A stretch of DNA of 32,678 nucleotides. It comes from CAZLYX01 sp964563885. Its GTDB lineage: Bacteria > Pseudomonadota > Gammaproteobacteria > Burkholderiales > Neisseriaceae. Location of the stretch: assembly GCA_964563885.1 (NCBI GenBank), contig CAZLYX010000020.1, forward strand, positions 1 to 32,678, written 5' to 3'. Shown here in pieces: positions 7,216 through 15,334 of this stretch (the stretch's first letter is position 1; each line of letters starts with the position of its first letter). Under the pieces are notes generated by a model. That model had not been told where the DNA came from. It saw nothing but the letters and a program-made list of their open reading frames with translations, and ran no database searches. The translations under genes were made by a program, and so were the position numbers.

Positions 7216-8706
7216 ATGTACCAGAACATAAAAACTGAATGGTTCGGCAATATTCGTGCTGACGCTTTATCAGGCTTAGTAGTAGCACTTGCATTAATTC
7301 CAGAAGCCATCGCATTTTCAATCATTGCTGGAGTAGACCCAAAAATTGGTCTTTATGCATCATTCTCAATGGCCGTGGTCATTGCTTTCGTTGGCGGCAG
7401 AGCGGGAATGATCAGCGCGGCAACAGGCGCCATGGCTTTATTAATGGTGACGTTGGTAAAAGAACATGGTCTGCAATATTTATTAGCAGCTACGCTGCTA
7501 ACTGGCGTTATTCAAATTATTTTATCCTATGTTGGTATTCATAAACTCATGAGCTTTGTGGCACGTGCTGTTGTGGTTGGTTTCGTGAATGCCTTGGCTA
7601 TTTTGATTTTCATGGCACAACTGCCAGAGCTTACCAACGTTACTTGGCATGTTTATGCGCTAACCGCAGTTGGACTGGGTATTATTTATCTATTTCCCTA
7701 TATTCCAAGAATTGGAAAAATCCTTCCATCACCACTGGTTACGATTGTACTGTTAACAACATTTGTATATTTCACTGGCTGGGATGTACGTAATGTATCA
7801 GATATGGGTGCTTTGCCTGACACTTTACCTATATTTTTACTTCCTGATATTCCTTTTAATCTCGAAACATTAACCATCATTTTCCCCTATGCTTTTGCCC
7901 TTTCAATAGTAGGTCTTTTAGAGTCATTTATGACGGCAACGATAATAGATGATTTAACAGATACAAAAAGCAATAAACAAACAGAAGCCAGAGGCCAAGG
8001 AATTGCAAACTTTCTAACAGGCTGCCTAGGCGGAATGGCTGGATGTGCCATGATTGGACAATCTATCATCAACTTTAAATCAGGCGGTAGAGGCAGATTA
8101 TCTACCTTTATTGCTGGGGTGTTATTGTTGATTATGATTGTGTTTCTAAGCGACATTATTTCCATCATTCCCATGGCAGCGCTGGTGGCGGTAATGATTA
8201 TGGTGTCTATTAGTACTTTTGATTGGAGTTCAGTTAGCAAACTAAAAACACTGCCATTATCTACAAATATTGTTATGCTTTCAACCGTCGTAATCACTGT
8301 TTACACCCATAATCTTGCCCTTGGAGTCATAACAGGGGTATTGCTGGCTTCACTGTTTTTTGCCAATAAAATTTCTCACTTTATGTACTGTAATACTGTA
8401 TATGATGAAAACCAAAGCCTTAAGACATACCAATTTGTCGGCCAAGTTTTTTTCAATAGTGCTGATAAATTTTATGAAAGTATAGATTTTAAAGAAGAAA
8501 TAAAATATGTAATTATTGATGTTTCAAGAGCACATTTCTGGGACATCTCAGCAGTGTATGCCCTAGATAAATCGGTTATAAAGCTAAAAAAAGAAGGCAA
8601 AATTGTAGAAGTCATTGGGAAAAATGAAGCGAGCCAAAGTATTATTGATAGATTCGGTGTTCATGATAAACCAGAAGAAATAGACAAGGTTTTAGGTGGC
8701 CATTAA
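7216..8706 (+). CDS. SulP-family anion transporter with C-terminal STAS domain
   Basis: A membrane permease of about 496 residues. The N-terminal part (about 10-390) has 10-12 or more hydrophobic helices with SulP marks: ADALSGLVVALALIPEA near the start and the segment with GCLGGMAGCAMIGQS. The cytoplasmic STAS domain (about 400-496) contains YVIIDVSRAHFWD. Bacterial SulP proteins carry sulfate, bicarbonate (BicA) or C4-dicarboxylates; the substrate cannot be assigned here. A TTG at 7198 is in frame, but AAGGA lies 4-5 nt before the ATG at 7216, which is chosen. An extended -10 promoter precedes it. It has no gene partner on the same strand except tlpA-like, 159 bp on. Confidence 0.92.
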   Translation: MYQNIKTEWFGNIRADALSGLVVALALIPEAIAFSIIAGVDPKIGLYASFSMAVVIAFVGGRAGMISAATGAMALLMVTLVKEHGLQYLLAATLLTGVIQIILSYVGIHKLMSFVARAVVVGFVNALAILIFMAQLPELTNVTWHVYALTAVGLGIIYLFPYIPRIGKILPSPLVTIVLLTTFVYFTGWDVRNVSDMGALPDTLPIFLLPDIPFNLETLTIIFPYAFALSIVGLLESFMTATIIDDLTDTKSNKQTEARGQGIANFLTGCLGGMAGCAMIGQSIINFKSGGRGRLSTFIAGVLLLIMIVFLSDIISIIPMAALVAVMIMVSISTFDWSSVSKLKTLPLSTNIVMLSTVVITVYTHNLALGVITGVLLASLFFANKISHFMYCNTVYDENQSLKTYQFVGQVFFNSADKFYESIDFKEEIKYVIIDVSRAHFWDISAVYALDKSVIKLKKEGKIVEVIGKNEASQSIIDRFGVHDKPEEIDKVLGGH

Positions 8707-8795
8707 TCACATCTTATAGGGCTATGTTTTTCGCATGTATTAGGTTAATTAGGTATATTCTATATATACAGAGAGATAATTGAAACATATACAGA

Positions 8796-8807
8796 TAGCT
8801 ACCTGAA
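8796..8807 (+). repeat. Degenerate DUS (10/12)
   Basis: TAGCTACCTGAA differs from AG-eikDUS at the first two bases. It lies in the 159-bp gap before the TlpA-like gene and may be a decayed copy. Confidence 0.45.
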
Positions 8808-8865
8808 CAAGCTAAAATTACTTTATTGCTATGAATTAAGCCCCTGTTAGTACTAGGAGTACACC

Positions 8866-9363
8866 ATGCAAAAGCCATTATTAACTGCCTTAACTTTGGC
8901 AACCTTTATCACACCAGTTATTGCAGCAGAGCTTCAAAGTTGGCCAGACAATGCCCCACAACAACTCGCTGCGCGCAGCGAGCCCATTCAAGTAATTAAT
9001 GTGTGGGCAACTTGGTGTGTACCTTGTCGTAAAGAAATGCCAGCACTTTCAAAATGGCATCAAACACAGCAAACCAAACGTCATCGTTTAGCGGTAGGTT
9101 TATTAGGCGTTGCGCTAGACGAACCTGCCAATATCAGTACATTTCTAAAGCAAACACCTGTACGCTACCCCATTTGGCGTTATACCGGTGTTGATAGCCG
9201 CGCATGGATGAAAAGCTTAGGCAACGATGTTGGCGCACTGCCTTTTACATTGATAGAAGCCAAAAAATGTAACCACCGCCAAGCCATCTTTGGCGAAGTT
9301 ACCGCAGCTAAGTTAGATAAAGCGGTAGCCATTGCACGTAACGCTTGTGGCACAAAATCTTAA
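8866..9363 (+). CDS. Secreted TlpA/ResA-like thiol-disulfide oxidoreductase
   Basis: A 165-residue thioredoxin-fold protein with a signal peptide (1-20, cleavage after PVIA) that places it in the periplasm. The active site is WCVPC (Cys51, Cys54) and the cis-proline is Pro126 in GALPFT. Two extra cysteines (135, 161) could form a structural disulfide. TlpA/ResA proteins reduce cysteines in periplasmic partners such as apocytochromes, though the partner here is unknown. AGGAG lies 6 nt before the ATG. It ends at a DUS-pair terminator shared with the convergent RTX gene. Confidence 0.9.
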   Translation: MQKPLLTALTLATFITPVIAAELQSWPDNAPQQLAARSEPIQVINVWATWCVPCRKEMPALSKWHQTQQTKRHRLAVGLLGVALDEPANISTFLKQTPVRYPIWRYTGVDSRAWMKSLGNDVGALPFTLIEAKKCNHRQAIFGEVTAAKLDKAVAIARNACGTKS

Positions 9364-9390
9364 AGTAACATTTATATACTAACCAACTAA

Positions 9391-9424
9391 AAAGGCTACC
9401 TGAAACATTTCAGGTAGCCTTTTG
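9391..9424. terminator. DUS-pair bidirectional terminator (TlpA-like / RTX gene)
   Basis: Perfect AG-eikDUS at 9393-9404 and its complement at 9409-9420, with flanking A and T runs extending the stem and only a 2-4-nt loop. It separates convergent genes. Confidence 0.88.
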
Positions 9425-9461
9425 TATAAGCTTGATAACAATAATAGATTAAATATTCAAA

Positions 9462-12254
9462 TTAAAAGATTTCAAATTTACTCTCATCTAAAGTTAAACC
9501 CGTGCTCAAACTGGCAAAATCAATAGCCGCCGCGCCACCTTTGCCATCTGAGTCATAAGATAACAAGCCATTACTTTCATTATAAACAATACGAGTAGTG
9601 TCGGTAATATCAGCACTTTCAGCAAACCAATCATTGGACGCTTTTAGGTCACCAAAAATCACTTTGGATAGCGCAATTTTATCTTCGCTAGACGTAAAGT
9701 CAGTAATTTTATCAATATCACCATTTAAGGCATGACTGAAAACAAATCTATCGCGCCCTTCGCCACCCGTCAGCGTATTATTGCCTAAGTTGCCATCCAA
9801 GCGATCATTGCCACCCATGCCTATCAACACATTGTCACCAGTATTGGCCATGATGATATTCCCAGATGCATTGCCCGTTCCATTAATGGTATCGCTGCCC
9901 AACAAAGTTAAGCGCTCCATGTAAGCCGACAAAGTATGGTTCACCGTGCTGTAGACATGATCGTAGCCAGCCCATGCTTTTTCTGTGATTTTATCGCCAA
10001 CATGGTCAACAAAATACGTATCGTCTGCACTGCTGCCAACAAAGTGATTAACACTACCATCATGAAGTTTGTTACCTACCTGCGTTAATCCTTTAACGGT
10101 AGCGCCATCGTTGTTTCGAATGGTCACCAGTTCGCTGTATTTGCTACCAATCACAGTATTATTACTAAAGTTGATATCGGATACATGAGCAATAATATTT
10201 TTTGAATCAGTAATACTCCGAGTGGCGTCGGCACTAGCAAACAAAATGGGGGTTTTCGCTAGATTTGGTACAAATATATTATCTTTAATCTCCACATTGC
10301 TTAACTCACCATGGCCAAAACCCGTTAAAGTCGTGCGGCTATCCTTCGCTCCATAAGCATACATTTTCGTTGTGGCTTCTTTACGTGCATCCCAAACAGA
10401 TTCCACACCTACCACCGCACGATCTGCGGCGCCGGTAACTGTATTACCATTAAATACGGTATTGCTAGAGTCTGGCCCCACATACAACAGCCATTTTGGA
10501 CGTGCTTGGCCAACGACATCAATGTTATTGTTTAAAAACTGATTGCCCGAACTACCGGTATATGCTTGCAATAAACCTTGACCACCCGCCTTTGAAGTCT
10601 GAATGGTATTACCAGACACCATATTGTCATTAGAGTTGTAAGCAATATGAACGCCTGAAGACAAACTGTCGCTAAGAATATTATTGGTGATTTTGTTATT
10701 ATGCGCACTCACTTGTAAAGAAATACTGCGCATATTATTGGTAATGACGTTGCCTGTAATTTCCGTATTTGTCGCACCAGCCAAGTTAATGCCGTAATAA
10801 CCTCCATCAATGTGGTTATTTTTAATCACATTATTTGAAACATTAAAGGTCGAATCAGGATTGGTTCCCGTATTGCGATAATGGTTTACATCACTCGTAT
10901 ACACGCCTTGGCTCACACGGCTATCAATGCTAATTGCTGGCAATGTATTCACGCCATAAGCAAAATTCGATGTCACCGCGCTGATGCGGTTGTTTTCAAT
11001 GACGTTTCCAACCACGTCATCAGCGCCCTTAATCTCGCCACGCAGCAAAACGGCATAACCATTGCCTACATTTTTGAATTCCATATCATGAATGTGTGCA
11101 CCCTGCACATTCTTACCATAAATACCATATGCGCCGTTCAGCCCTTTTTGGTCAATGGTCAACCCACTGATTTCAAAGTTGCTAACCGATTGCTTGTTTT
11201 TATCTGGAAACAAGTGGATGCCACCTTCTGAACCAATATTCTTGTAAACCAGAGTTGACCCATTACCATGCACATAGGCAGTGCCAGGCAAAATATCAAT
11301 GGTTGAAGACATTGTGTACTGATGGTCATTCGGAAATTCAATACCCAAACCTAATTTAGAGGCAACTTTAATTGCCGAACTGAATGCGGCAGTCACGTCT
11401 GATCCACCTGCAAAAGCCACTAATGGTACATAATCAGTAAATTTAGCACCCCAACTACTTCCACTCCAGTTGGTCGTTGTATCGCCACTGGTCAAGCCTT
11501 TTTGAAACAAGGCATGATGTTCACCATCAGAAACCACCACGTACTTCAAGCCGCTATTGGCTGCTACCAAACTTTTTGCTTCAGCAAGAGATGCAACCAC
11601 TTTCACATTGGCACCTACTGGTACTTTTGAGCCAATAAATTGATCTATGCTGGTGCTTTTAAACGTTGCAGCCAATTGTGCAACGGGTGCTTGGGCAGCC
11701 ATTGTCACAGTTGGAGGTGGGGTTGCAACGGATGCGGTAGATGTTGGTTCTGTTACCGCTGGCGTACTCACTTCTTGCACCACCTTGATCGGCGTTTCTG
11801 ATTTCTCGCTTACTGCCGGCGCTGCAACAGGTTCTAGTGACTTAGCTGCAACGGGTGAAGTAGCTGTTGGCACTGTTGCCGTTGGGGCGAACACTTCCGG
11901 CACCACTTTAATCGGATTGGTTGGTGTTTCGCTTACTACCGATGGAGCTATGGGTTCTGACGGCTTTACTACTGGTGCACTAACAACAGTATCTTTTATC
12001 CCAACAGCAGATGGCGAAGAATCATCAACACCTACTGCATCGAATTTTTTCCACAAATATCTGTCTTTATTAATTTGCCCAGGTTCTTTCCAGCTATTCC
12101 TGGTTTCTTCTCTGAAGGACACATTACTAAAATTGTCCGCTAAATATTTTCTTACAGCTAATTGAGTAGCTTCACTCTCTGTCTTATCAAGCATATTAGT
12201 CGGCTTCATCTGCATTTGATGTGATGATGAATGCATACGTTTTGAATTTTTCAT
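9462..12254 (-). CDS. Large RTX protein with parallel beta-helix, predicted type I-secreted
   Basis: A 930-residue protein without a Sec signal peptide. Layout: N-terminal segment (1-80); Pro/Thr/Val/Ala-rich linker (about 85-190) holding two imperfect 40-residue repeats (about 101-140 and 141-180, each with PIKVV); a small domain (about 200-275); a right-handed beta-helix (about 280-735) full of Asn-rich turns such as GNVITNN and NNKITNN, of the pectate-lyase/NosD type; an RTX part with GNIIMANTGDNVLIGMGGND and LDGNLGNNTLTGGEGRDRF (about 797-837); and a serralysin-like C-terminus with TDFTSSEDKI. RTX repeats bind calcium and the C-terminus is the usual type I export signal. The helix suggests polysaccharide binding or cleavage, but no catalytic motif is clear. 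No ABC exporter genes are nearby. No good ribosome site is seen, so the start is uncertain (other ATGs at residues 7, 14, 16, 21). Confidence 0.85.
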   Translation of the reverse strand: MKNSKRMHSSSHQMQMKPTNMLDKTESEATQLAVRKYLADNFSNVSFREETRNSWKEPGQINKDRYLWKKFDAVGVDDSSPSAVGIKDTVVSAPVVKPSEPIAPSVVSETPTNPIKVVPEVFAPTATVPTATSPVAAKSLEPVAAPAVSEKSETPIKVVQEVSTPAVTEPTSTASVATPPPTVTMAAQAPVAQLAATFKSTSIDQFIGSKVPVGANVKVVASLAEAKSLVAANSGLKYVVVSDGEHHALFQKGLTSGDTTTNWSGSSWGAKFTDYVPLVAFAGGSDVTAAFSSAIKVASKLGLGIEFPNDHQYTMSSTIDILPGTAYVHGNGSTLVYKNIGSEGGIHLFPDKNKQSVSNFEISGLTIDQKGLNGAYGIYGKNVQGAHIHDMEFKNVGNGYAVLLRGEIKGADDVVGNVIENNRISAVTSNFAYGVNTLPAISIDSRVSQGVYTSDVNHYRNTGTNPDSTFNVSNNVIKNNHIDGGYYGINLAGATNTEITGNVITNNMRSISLQVSAHNNKITNNILSDSLSSGVHIAYNSNDNMVSGNTIQTSKAGGQGLLQAYTGSSGNQFLNNNIDVVGQARPKWLLYVGPDSSNTVFNGNTVTGAADRAVVGVESVWDARKEATTKMYAYGAKDSRTTLTGFGHGELSNVEIKDNIFVPNLAKTPILFASADATRSITDSKNIIAHVSDINFSNNTVIGSKYSELVTIRNNDGATVKGLTQVGNKLHDGSVNHFVGSSADDTYFVDHVGDKITEKAWAGYDHVYSTVNHTLSAYMERLTLLGSDTINGTGNASGNIIMANTGDNVLIGMGGNDRLDGNLGNNTLTGGEGRDRFVFSHALNGDIDKITDFTSSEDKIALSKVIFGDLKASNDWFAESADITDTTRIVYNESNGLLSYDSDGKGGAAAIDFASLSTGLTLDESKFEIF

Positions 12255-12521
12255 ATATAAACAACAGTAATTTCTAAAAAGTTAAAAAAGAAAATAGTTT
12301 AAATAAATACATATAGTCAATGTTTTATGATTTATTTCCATTATTGGGTGACATTAAACATAGATGTCTCAGCCAGCTTTATCCACCGCAAGAGCATATT
12401 GAACATTCCATAATTTATTATTGAGAACAACACTCAAACATTTTTCAACAACTCATACTCAGATACTATTGCATGCAAGTGATTCAACCCTGATGCCGCA
12501 TTTTACATTCTCTTACATTAT

Positions 12522-12546
12522 AATTGCTATGTAAATAATAGCAATT
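12522..12546. promoter_or_regulatory. 9-bp inverted repeat, candidate operator
   Basis: AATTGCTAT (12522-12530) and ATAGCAATT (12538-12546) are exact reverse complements with a 7-nt AT-rich spacer. There is no T tail and a 7-nt loop, so it looks more like a dimeric regulator site than a terminator. It lies 268 nt upstream of the RTX start and 207 nt upstream of pgk. Confidence 0.4.
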
Positions 12547-12682
12547 GCCACTTACTCATGACATATGAATATCTTTTATTACATTGCGTTTAATTACAAT
12601 AACCATATAAATAATGTCGCTAAATTTTGTTTATTAATGCTGTTACACTCTGATGTAAAACAATTAATAGCCACTTTTCGGC

Positions 12683-12711
12683 TTTACCCTAAAGCGCAGT
12701 TCGCGCATAAT
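12683..12711 (+). promoter_or_regulatory. Candidate pgk promoter
   Basis: TTTACC (12683-12688) and CATAAT (12706-12711) are separated by 17 nt and match sigma-70 boxes at 4/6 and 5/6. The start codon is 42 nt downstream. Confidence 0.4.
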
Positions 12712-12752
12712 TACGCCAATTTCACCTAACTACATTTCAAGGATAACTTTCC

Positions 12753-13928
12753 ATGTCATTCAAAAAGCTGACTGAACAGGATTTACAAAACAAAACAGTT
12801 CTCATTCGTGCTGATCTGAATGTGCCTTTAAAAGATGGCGCCATTACCGATGACACACGTATTCGTGCTTCATTGCCCAGCATCCAGCATTGTTGTGATA
12901 ATGGCGCGGCCGTAATTATGATGACTCATTTAGGCCGCCCAAAAGAAGGCAAGCCAACGGCAGCCGATGATGTAGCACCGATAGCAGAGCGCTTGGGGCA
13001 ATTGTTAGGTAAATCAGTAAGTGTTCTGAACGACTGGGAAAGCAATAAACCCAGCTTGAAAGCAGGTGAAGTTGCACTATTACAAAACGTGCGTTTGAAT
13101 GTAGGTGAGAAAAAAAACAACACTGAGCTCGGCCAAGCCTACGCTTCATTGTGTGACATTTTTGTGAATGATGCATTTGGTACTGCCCATCGTGCGCAAG
13201 CTTCTACACATGCCGTAGCGCAAGCTGCACCATGTGCTTGTGCTGGAGTATTATTAGCGGGTGAACTAGATGCCTTGGGTAAAGCTTTACAAAATCCTGC
13301 CCATCCGATGGTGGCTATTGTTGCAGGCAGTAAGGTATCTACCAAACTGACTATTTTAGATAGTTTGGCAGATAAAGTTGATCAGCTCATCGTAGGCGGT
13401 GGCATTGCTAATACCTTTTTACTGGCAAGAGGATTTCCTATTGGTAAATCATTAGCCGAACATGATTTGGTTGATGAAGCCAATAAAATCATGGCAAAAA
13501 TGGAAGCTAAAGGCGGTAGCGTTCCTTTACCAATAGATGTAGTGGTGGCTAAAGAATTCTCTGAAGACGCGATTGCTGAAGTTAAGCTGGTTGAAGACGT
13601 TGCTGATGACGATATGATTTTAGACATTGGCCCTAAATCAGCTGCTCAATTGGCCGGCATGCTCAAAGAATCAGGCACGATTGTTTGGAACGGCCCAGTT
13701 GGTGTGTTTGAATTTAAGCAATTTGCTGGTGGCACTGAAGCACTGGCAAACGCCATTGCAGAAAGCTCTGGATTCTCCATTGCTGGCGGCGGTGATACAT
13801 TGGCGGCAATTAGCAAATTCAACGTCACTGATAAAATAGATTACATCAGCACTGGTGGTGGTGCATTCTTGGAGTTTTTAGAAGGCAAATCACTGCCTGC
13901 TGTGGCAGTTTTAGAAGCAACAGCTTAA
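12753..13928 (+). CDS. pgk: Phosphoglycerate kinase
   Basis: Cytosolic glycolytic enzyme moving the acyl phosphate of 1,3-bisphosphoglycerate to ADP. At 391 residues it is typical for bacteria. Signature RADLNVPLKDG near residue 19, the HLGRPKEGKP substrate loop (near 59), VNDAFGTAHRAQAS, the nucleotide-binding hinge with VAGSKVSTK, GPVGVFE, and the C-terminal GGGDTLAA and STGGGAFLE loops are all present. AAGGAT lies 8 nt before the ATG. fba follows 183 nt on the same strand, but a DUS-pair terminator and a new promoter lie between them, so the two glycolytic genes are neighbours yet separate units. Confidence 0.97.
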   Translation: MSFKKLTEQDLQNKTVLIRADLNVPLKDGAITDDTRIRASLPSIQHCCDNGAAVIMMTHLGRPKEGKPTAADDVAPIAERLGQLLGKSVSVLNDWESNKPSLKAGEVALLQNVRLNVGEKKNNTELGQAYASLCDIFVNDAFGTAHRAQASTHAVAQAAPCACAGVLLAGELDALGKALQNPAHPMVAIVAGSKVSTKLTILDSLADKVDQLIVGGGIANTFLLARGFPIGKSLAEHDLVDEANKIMAKMEAKGGSVPLPIDVVVAKEFSEDAIAEVKLVEDVADDDMILDIGPKSAAQLAGMLKESGTIVWNGPVGVFEFKQFAGGTEALANAIAESSGFSIAGGGDTLAAISKFNVTDKIDYISTGGGAFLEFLEGKSLPAVAVLEATA

Positions 13929-13943
13929 GCATCAATGTGCATT

Positions 13944-13980
13944 AATAGGCTACCTGAACAATGTTCAGGTAGCCTATTTT
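13944..13980 (+). terminator. DUS-pair terminator after pgk
   Basis: Perfect AG-eikDUS at 13947-13958 and its complement at 13964-13975; flanking AAT/ATT and C/G extend the stem to about 16 bp with a 3-nt loop, followed by TTTT. Confidence 0.88.
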
Positions 13981-14047
13981 CACTATTCGTTCCATTAATA
14001 AACCGTTCAAACCGCTTATCTGTACATTTAAACAAAAAGATTTTTAC

Positions 14048-14056
14048 TGTTATAAT
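14048..14056 (+). promoter_or_regulatory. fba promoter (extended -10)
   Basis: TGTTATAAT, with TATAAT at 14051-14056, lies 55 nt before the fba start. The -35 is weak (TTTAAA-like at 14027-14032). Confidence 0.55.
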
Positions 14057-14111
14057 GCACACGATTAAACGTAACTACATCCAATTACATTTCACTAAGG
14101 AGCTCCCCGAT

Positions 14112-15176
14112 ATGGCACTCGTATCCATGCGCCAACTTTTAGATCATGCAGCTGAAAACAGCTATGCCCTTCCTGCTTTTAACGTAAACAATTTAGAACA
14201 AATGCGCGCAATTATGGAAGCTGCCGATCAAGTGGGTTCGCCCGTTATTGTTCAAGCCAGTGCTGGTGCCCGTAAATATGCTGGTGCACCTTTTTTACGT
14301 CACTTAATTTTGGCAGCTGTAGAAGAATTTCCGCACATCCCTGTGGTGATGCATCAAGACCACGGCACCTCACCAGACATTTGCCAACGCTCTATCCAAT
14401 TGGGTTTCAGCTCAGTGATGATGGATGGTTCGCTAGAAAGTGATGGTAAAACACCAGCCGATTATGATTACAACGTCGGCGTTACCCGCACAGTTGTTAA
14501 CTTTGCACATGCCTGCGGCGTTTCTGTAGAAGGTGAAATTGGCTGTTTAGGCAACTTGGAAACAGGTGAAGCCGGTGAAGAAGATGGTGTTGGTGCAGAT
14601 GTTAAATTATCACAAGACCAAATGCTGACCAGCGTAGAAGAAGCAGCACAGTTTGTAAAAGACACTGGTGTTGATGCCTTAGCCATTGCCATCGGCACCA
14701 GCCATGGTGCCTACAAATTTAGCCGTAAGCCAACTGGTGATGTTTTGCGCATCGATCGCATAAAAGAAATTCATGAGCGTTTACCAAACACTCACTTGGT
14801 CATGCACGGCTCTAGTTCAGTGCCACAAGAATGGTTAAAAATCATTAATGAACACGGCGGCAATATTGGTGAAACTTATGGCGTGCCAGTGGAAGAAATC
14901 GTGCTAGGTATTAAATACGGCGTTCGTAAAGTTAATATCGACACCGATTTACGCTTGGCATCAACTGGCGCTATCCGCCGCTTTCTAGCAGAGAATCCAG
15001 CTGAATTTGATCCACGTAAATATCTAGCCGCTACAGTATCTGCGATGAAACAAATTTGTATTGACCGCTACTTAGCATTTGGTTGCGAAGGTCAAGCCGC
15101 AAAAATTAAACCCATTTCATTGGATACAATGGCTGAACGCTATGCTAAAGGCGAGTTAGCACAAATCGTTAAATAA
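14112..15176 (+). CDS. fba: Class II fructose-bisphosphate aldolase
   Basis: A 354-residue zinc-dependent aldolase joining or splitting glyceraldehyde-3-phosphate and dihydroxyacetone phosphate in glycolysis and gluconeogenesis; cytosolic. Metal and active-site residues seen: Asp83 and His84 (MHQDHG), Glu142 (VEGEIG), His198 (GTSHGAYK), His232 (VMHGSSS), and the NIDTDLR phosphate loop. The frame is open further upstream (13935), but AAGGAG at 14097-14102 and the homologous N-terminus MALVSMRQLLDHAAEN fix the ATG at 14112. It has its own promoter at 14048-14056 and a DUS-pair terminator after it. Confidence 0.96.
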   Translation: MALVSMRQLLDHAAENSYALPAFNVNNLEQMRAIMEAADQVGSPVIVQASAGARKYAGAPFLRHLILAAVEEFPHIPVVMHQDHGTSPDICQRSIQLGFSSVMMDGSLESDGKTPADYDYNVGVTRTVVNFAHACGVSVEGEIGCLGNLETGEAGEEDGVGADVKLSQDQMLTSVEEAAQFVKDTGVDALAIAIGTSHGAYKFSRKPTGDVLRIDRIKEIHERLPNTHLVMHGSSSVPQEWLKIINEHGGNIGETYGVPVEEIVLGIKYGVRKVNIDTDLRLASTGAIRRFLAENPAEFDPRKYLAATVSAMKQICIDRYLAFGCEGQAAKIKPISLDTMAERYAKGELAQIVK

Positions 15177-15190
15177 TTAGTGTTATCACA

Positions 15191-15228
15191 ATAGGCTACC
15201 TGAACACACTTGTTCAGGTAGCCTTAGT
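15191..15228 (+). terminator. DUS-pair terminator after fba
   Basis: Perfect AG-eikDUS at 15193-15204 and its complement at 15213-15224, with an 8-nt loop, followed by TAGTTTT. Confidence 0.82.
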
Positions 15229-15278
15229 TTTACCCAATTCTATTTATTTATCTAATTTACATCAAAAAATAACAAGCT

Positions 15279-15314
15279 AAAAAGGCTACCTGAAACGTTC
15301 AGATAGCTTTTTTT
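15279..15314 (-). terminator. Decaying DUS-pair terminator after the NCS2 permease gene
   Basis: A perfect AG-eikDUS at 15283-15294 pairs with TTCAGATAGCTT (15298-15309), which carries two changes: one leaves a C-A mismatch and the other a G-T wobble. On the minus strand a T5 tail follows. It still should fold and end transcription, while only one arm would work for DNA uptake. Confidence 0.75.
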
Positions 15315-15334
15315 ACATCAACAATATTAGATAC

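Larger units (their letters stand above)
12255..12752. other. Long AT-rich divergent intergenic region
   Basis: 498 bp between the RTX gene (minus) and pgk (plus). No gene is supported. It holds a perfect 9-bp inverted repeat (12522-12546), a pgk promoter candidate (12683-12711) and the pgk ribosome site AAGGAT (12739-12744). The long leader on the RTX side suggests regulated expression of that gene. Confidence 0.6.

Noticed and set aside
8714..8902. 62-residue minus-strand frame between sulP and the TlpA-like gene
   Set aside because: It overlaps the ribosome site and signal peptide of the TlpA-like gene and has no start signals of its own.
11647..12165. 172-residue open frame on the plus strand, antisense to the RTX gene
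   Set aside because: It is the complement of the repetitive Pro/Thr/Val linker, rich in Ala, Val and Thr because of that composition, with no ribosome site.
9462..12254. Assignment as AlgE-type mannuronan epimerase or pectate lyase
   Set aside because: The fold and RTX end are similar, but the epimerase DPH catalytic motif and lyase motifs were not found, so only the fold is stated.
12926..13627. Several minus-strand frames inside pgk
   Set aside because: They are shadows of the strongly conserved pgk coding sequence, without ribosome sites.
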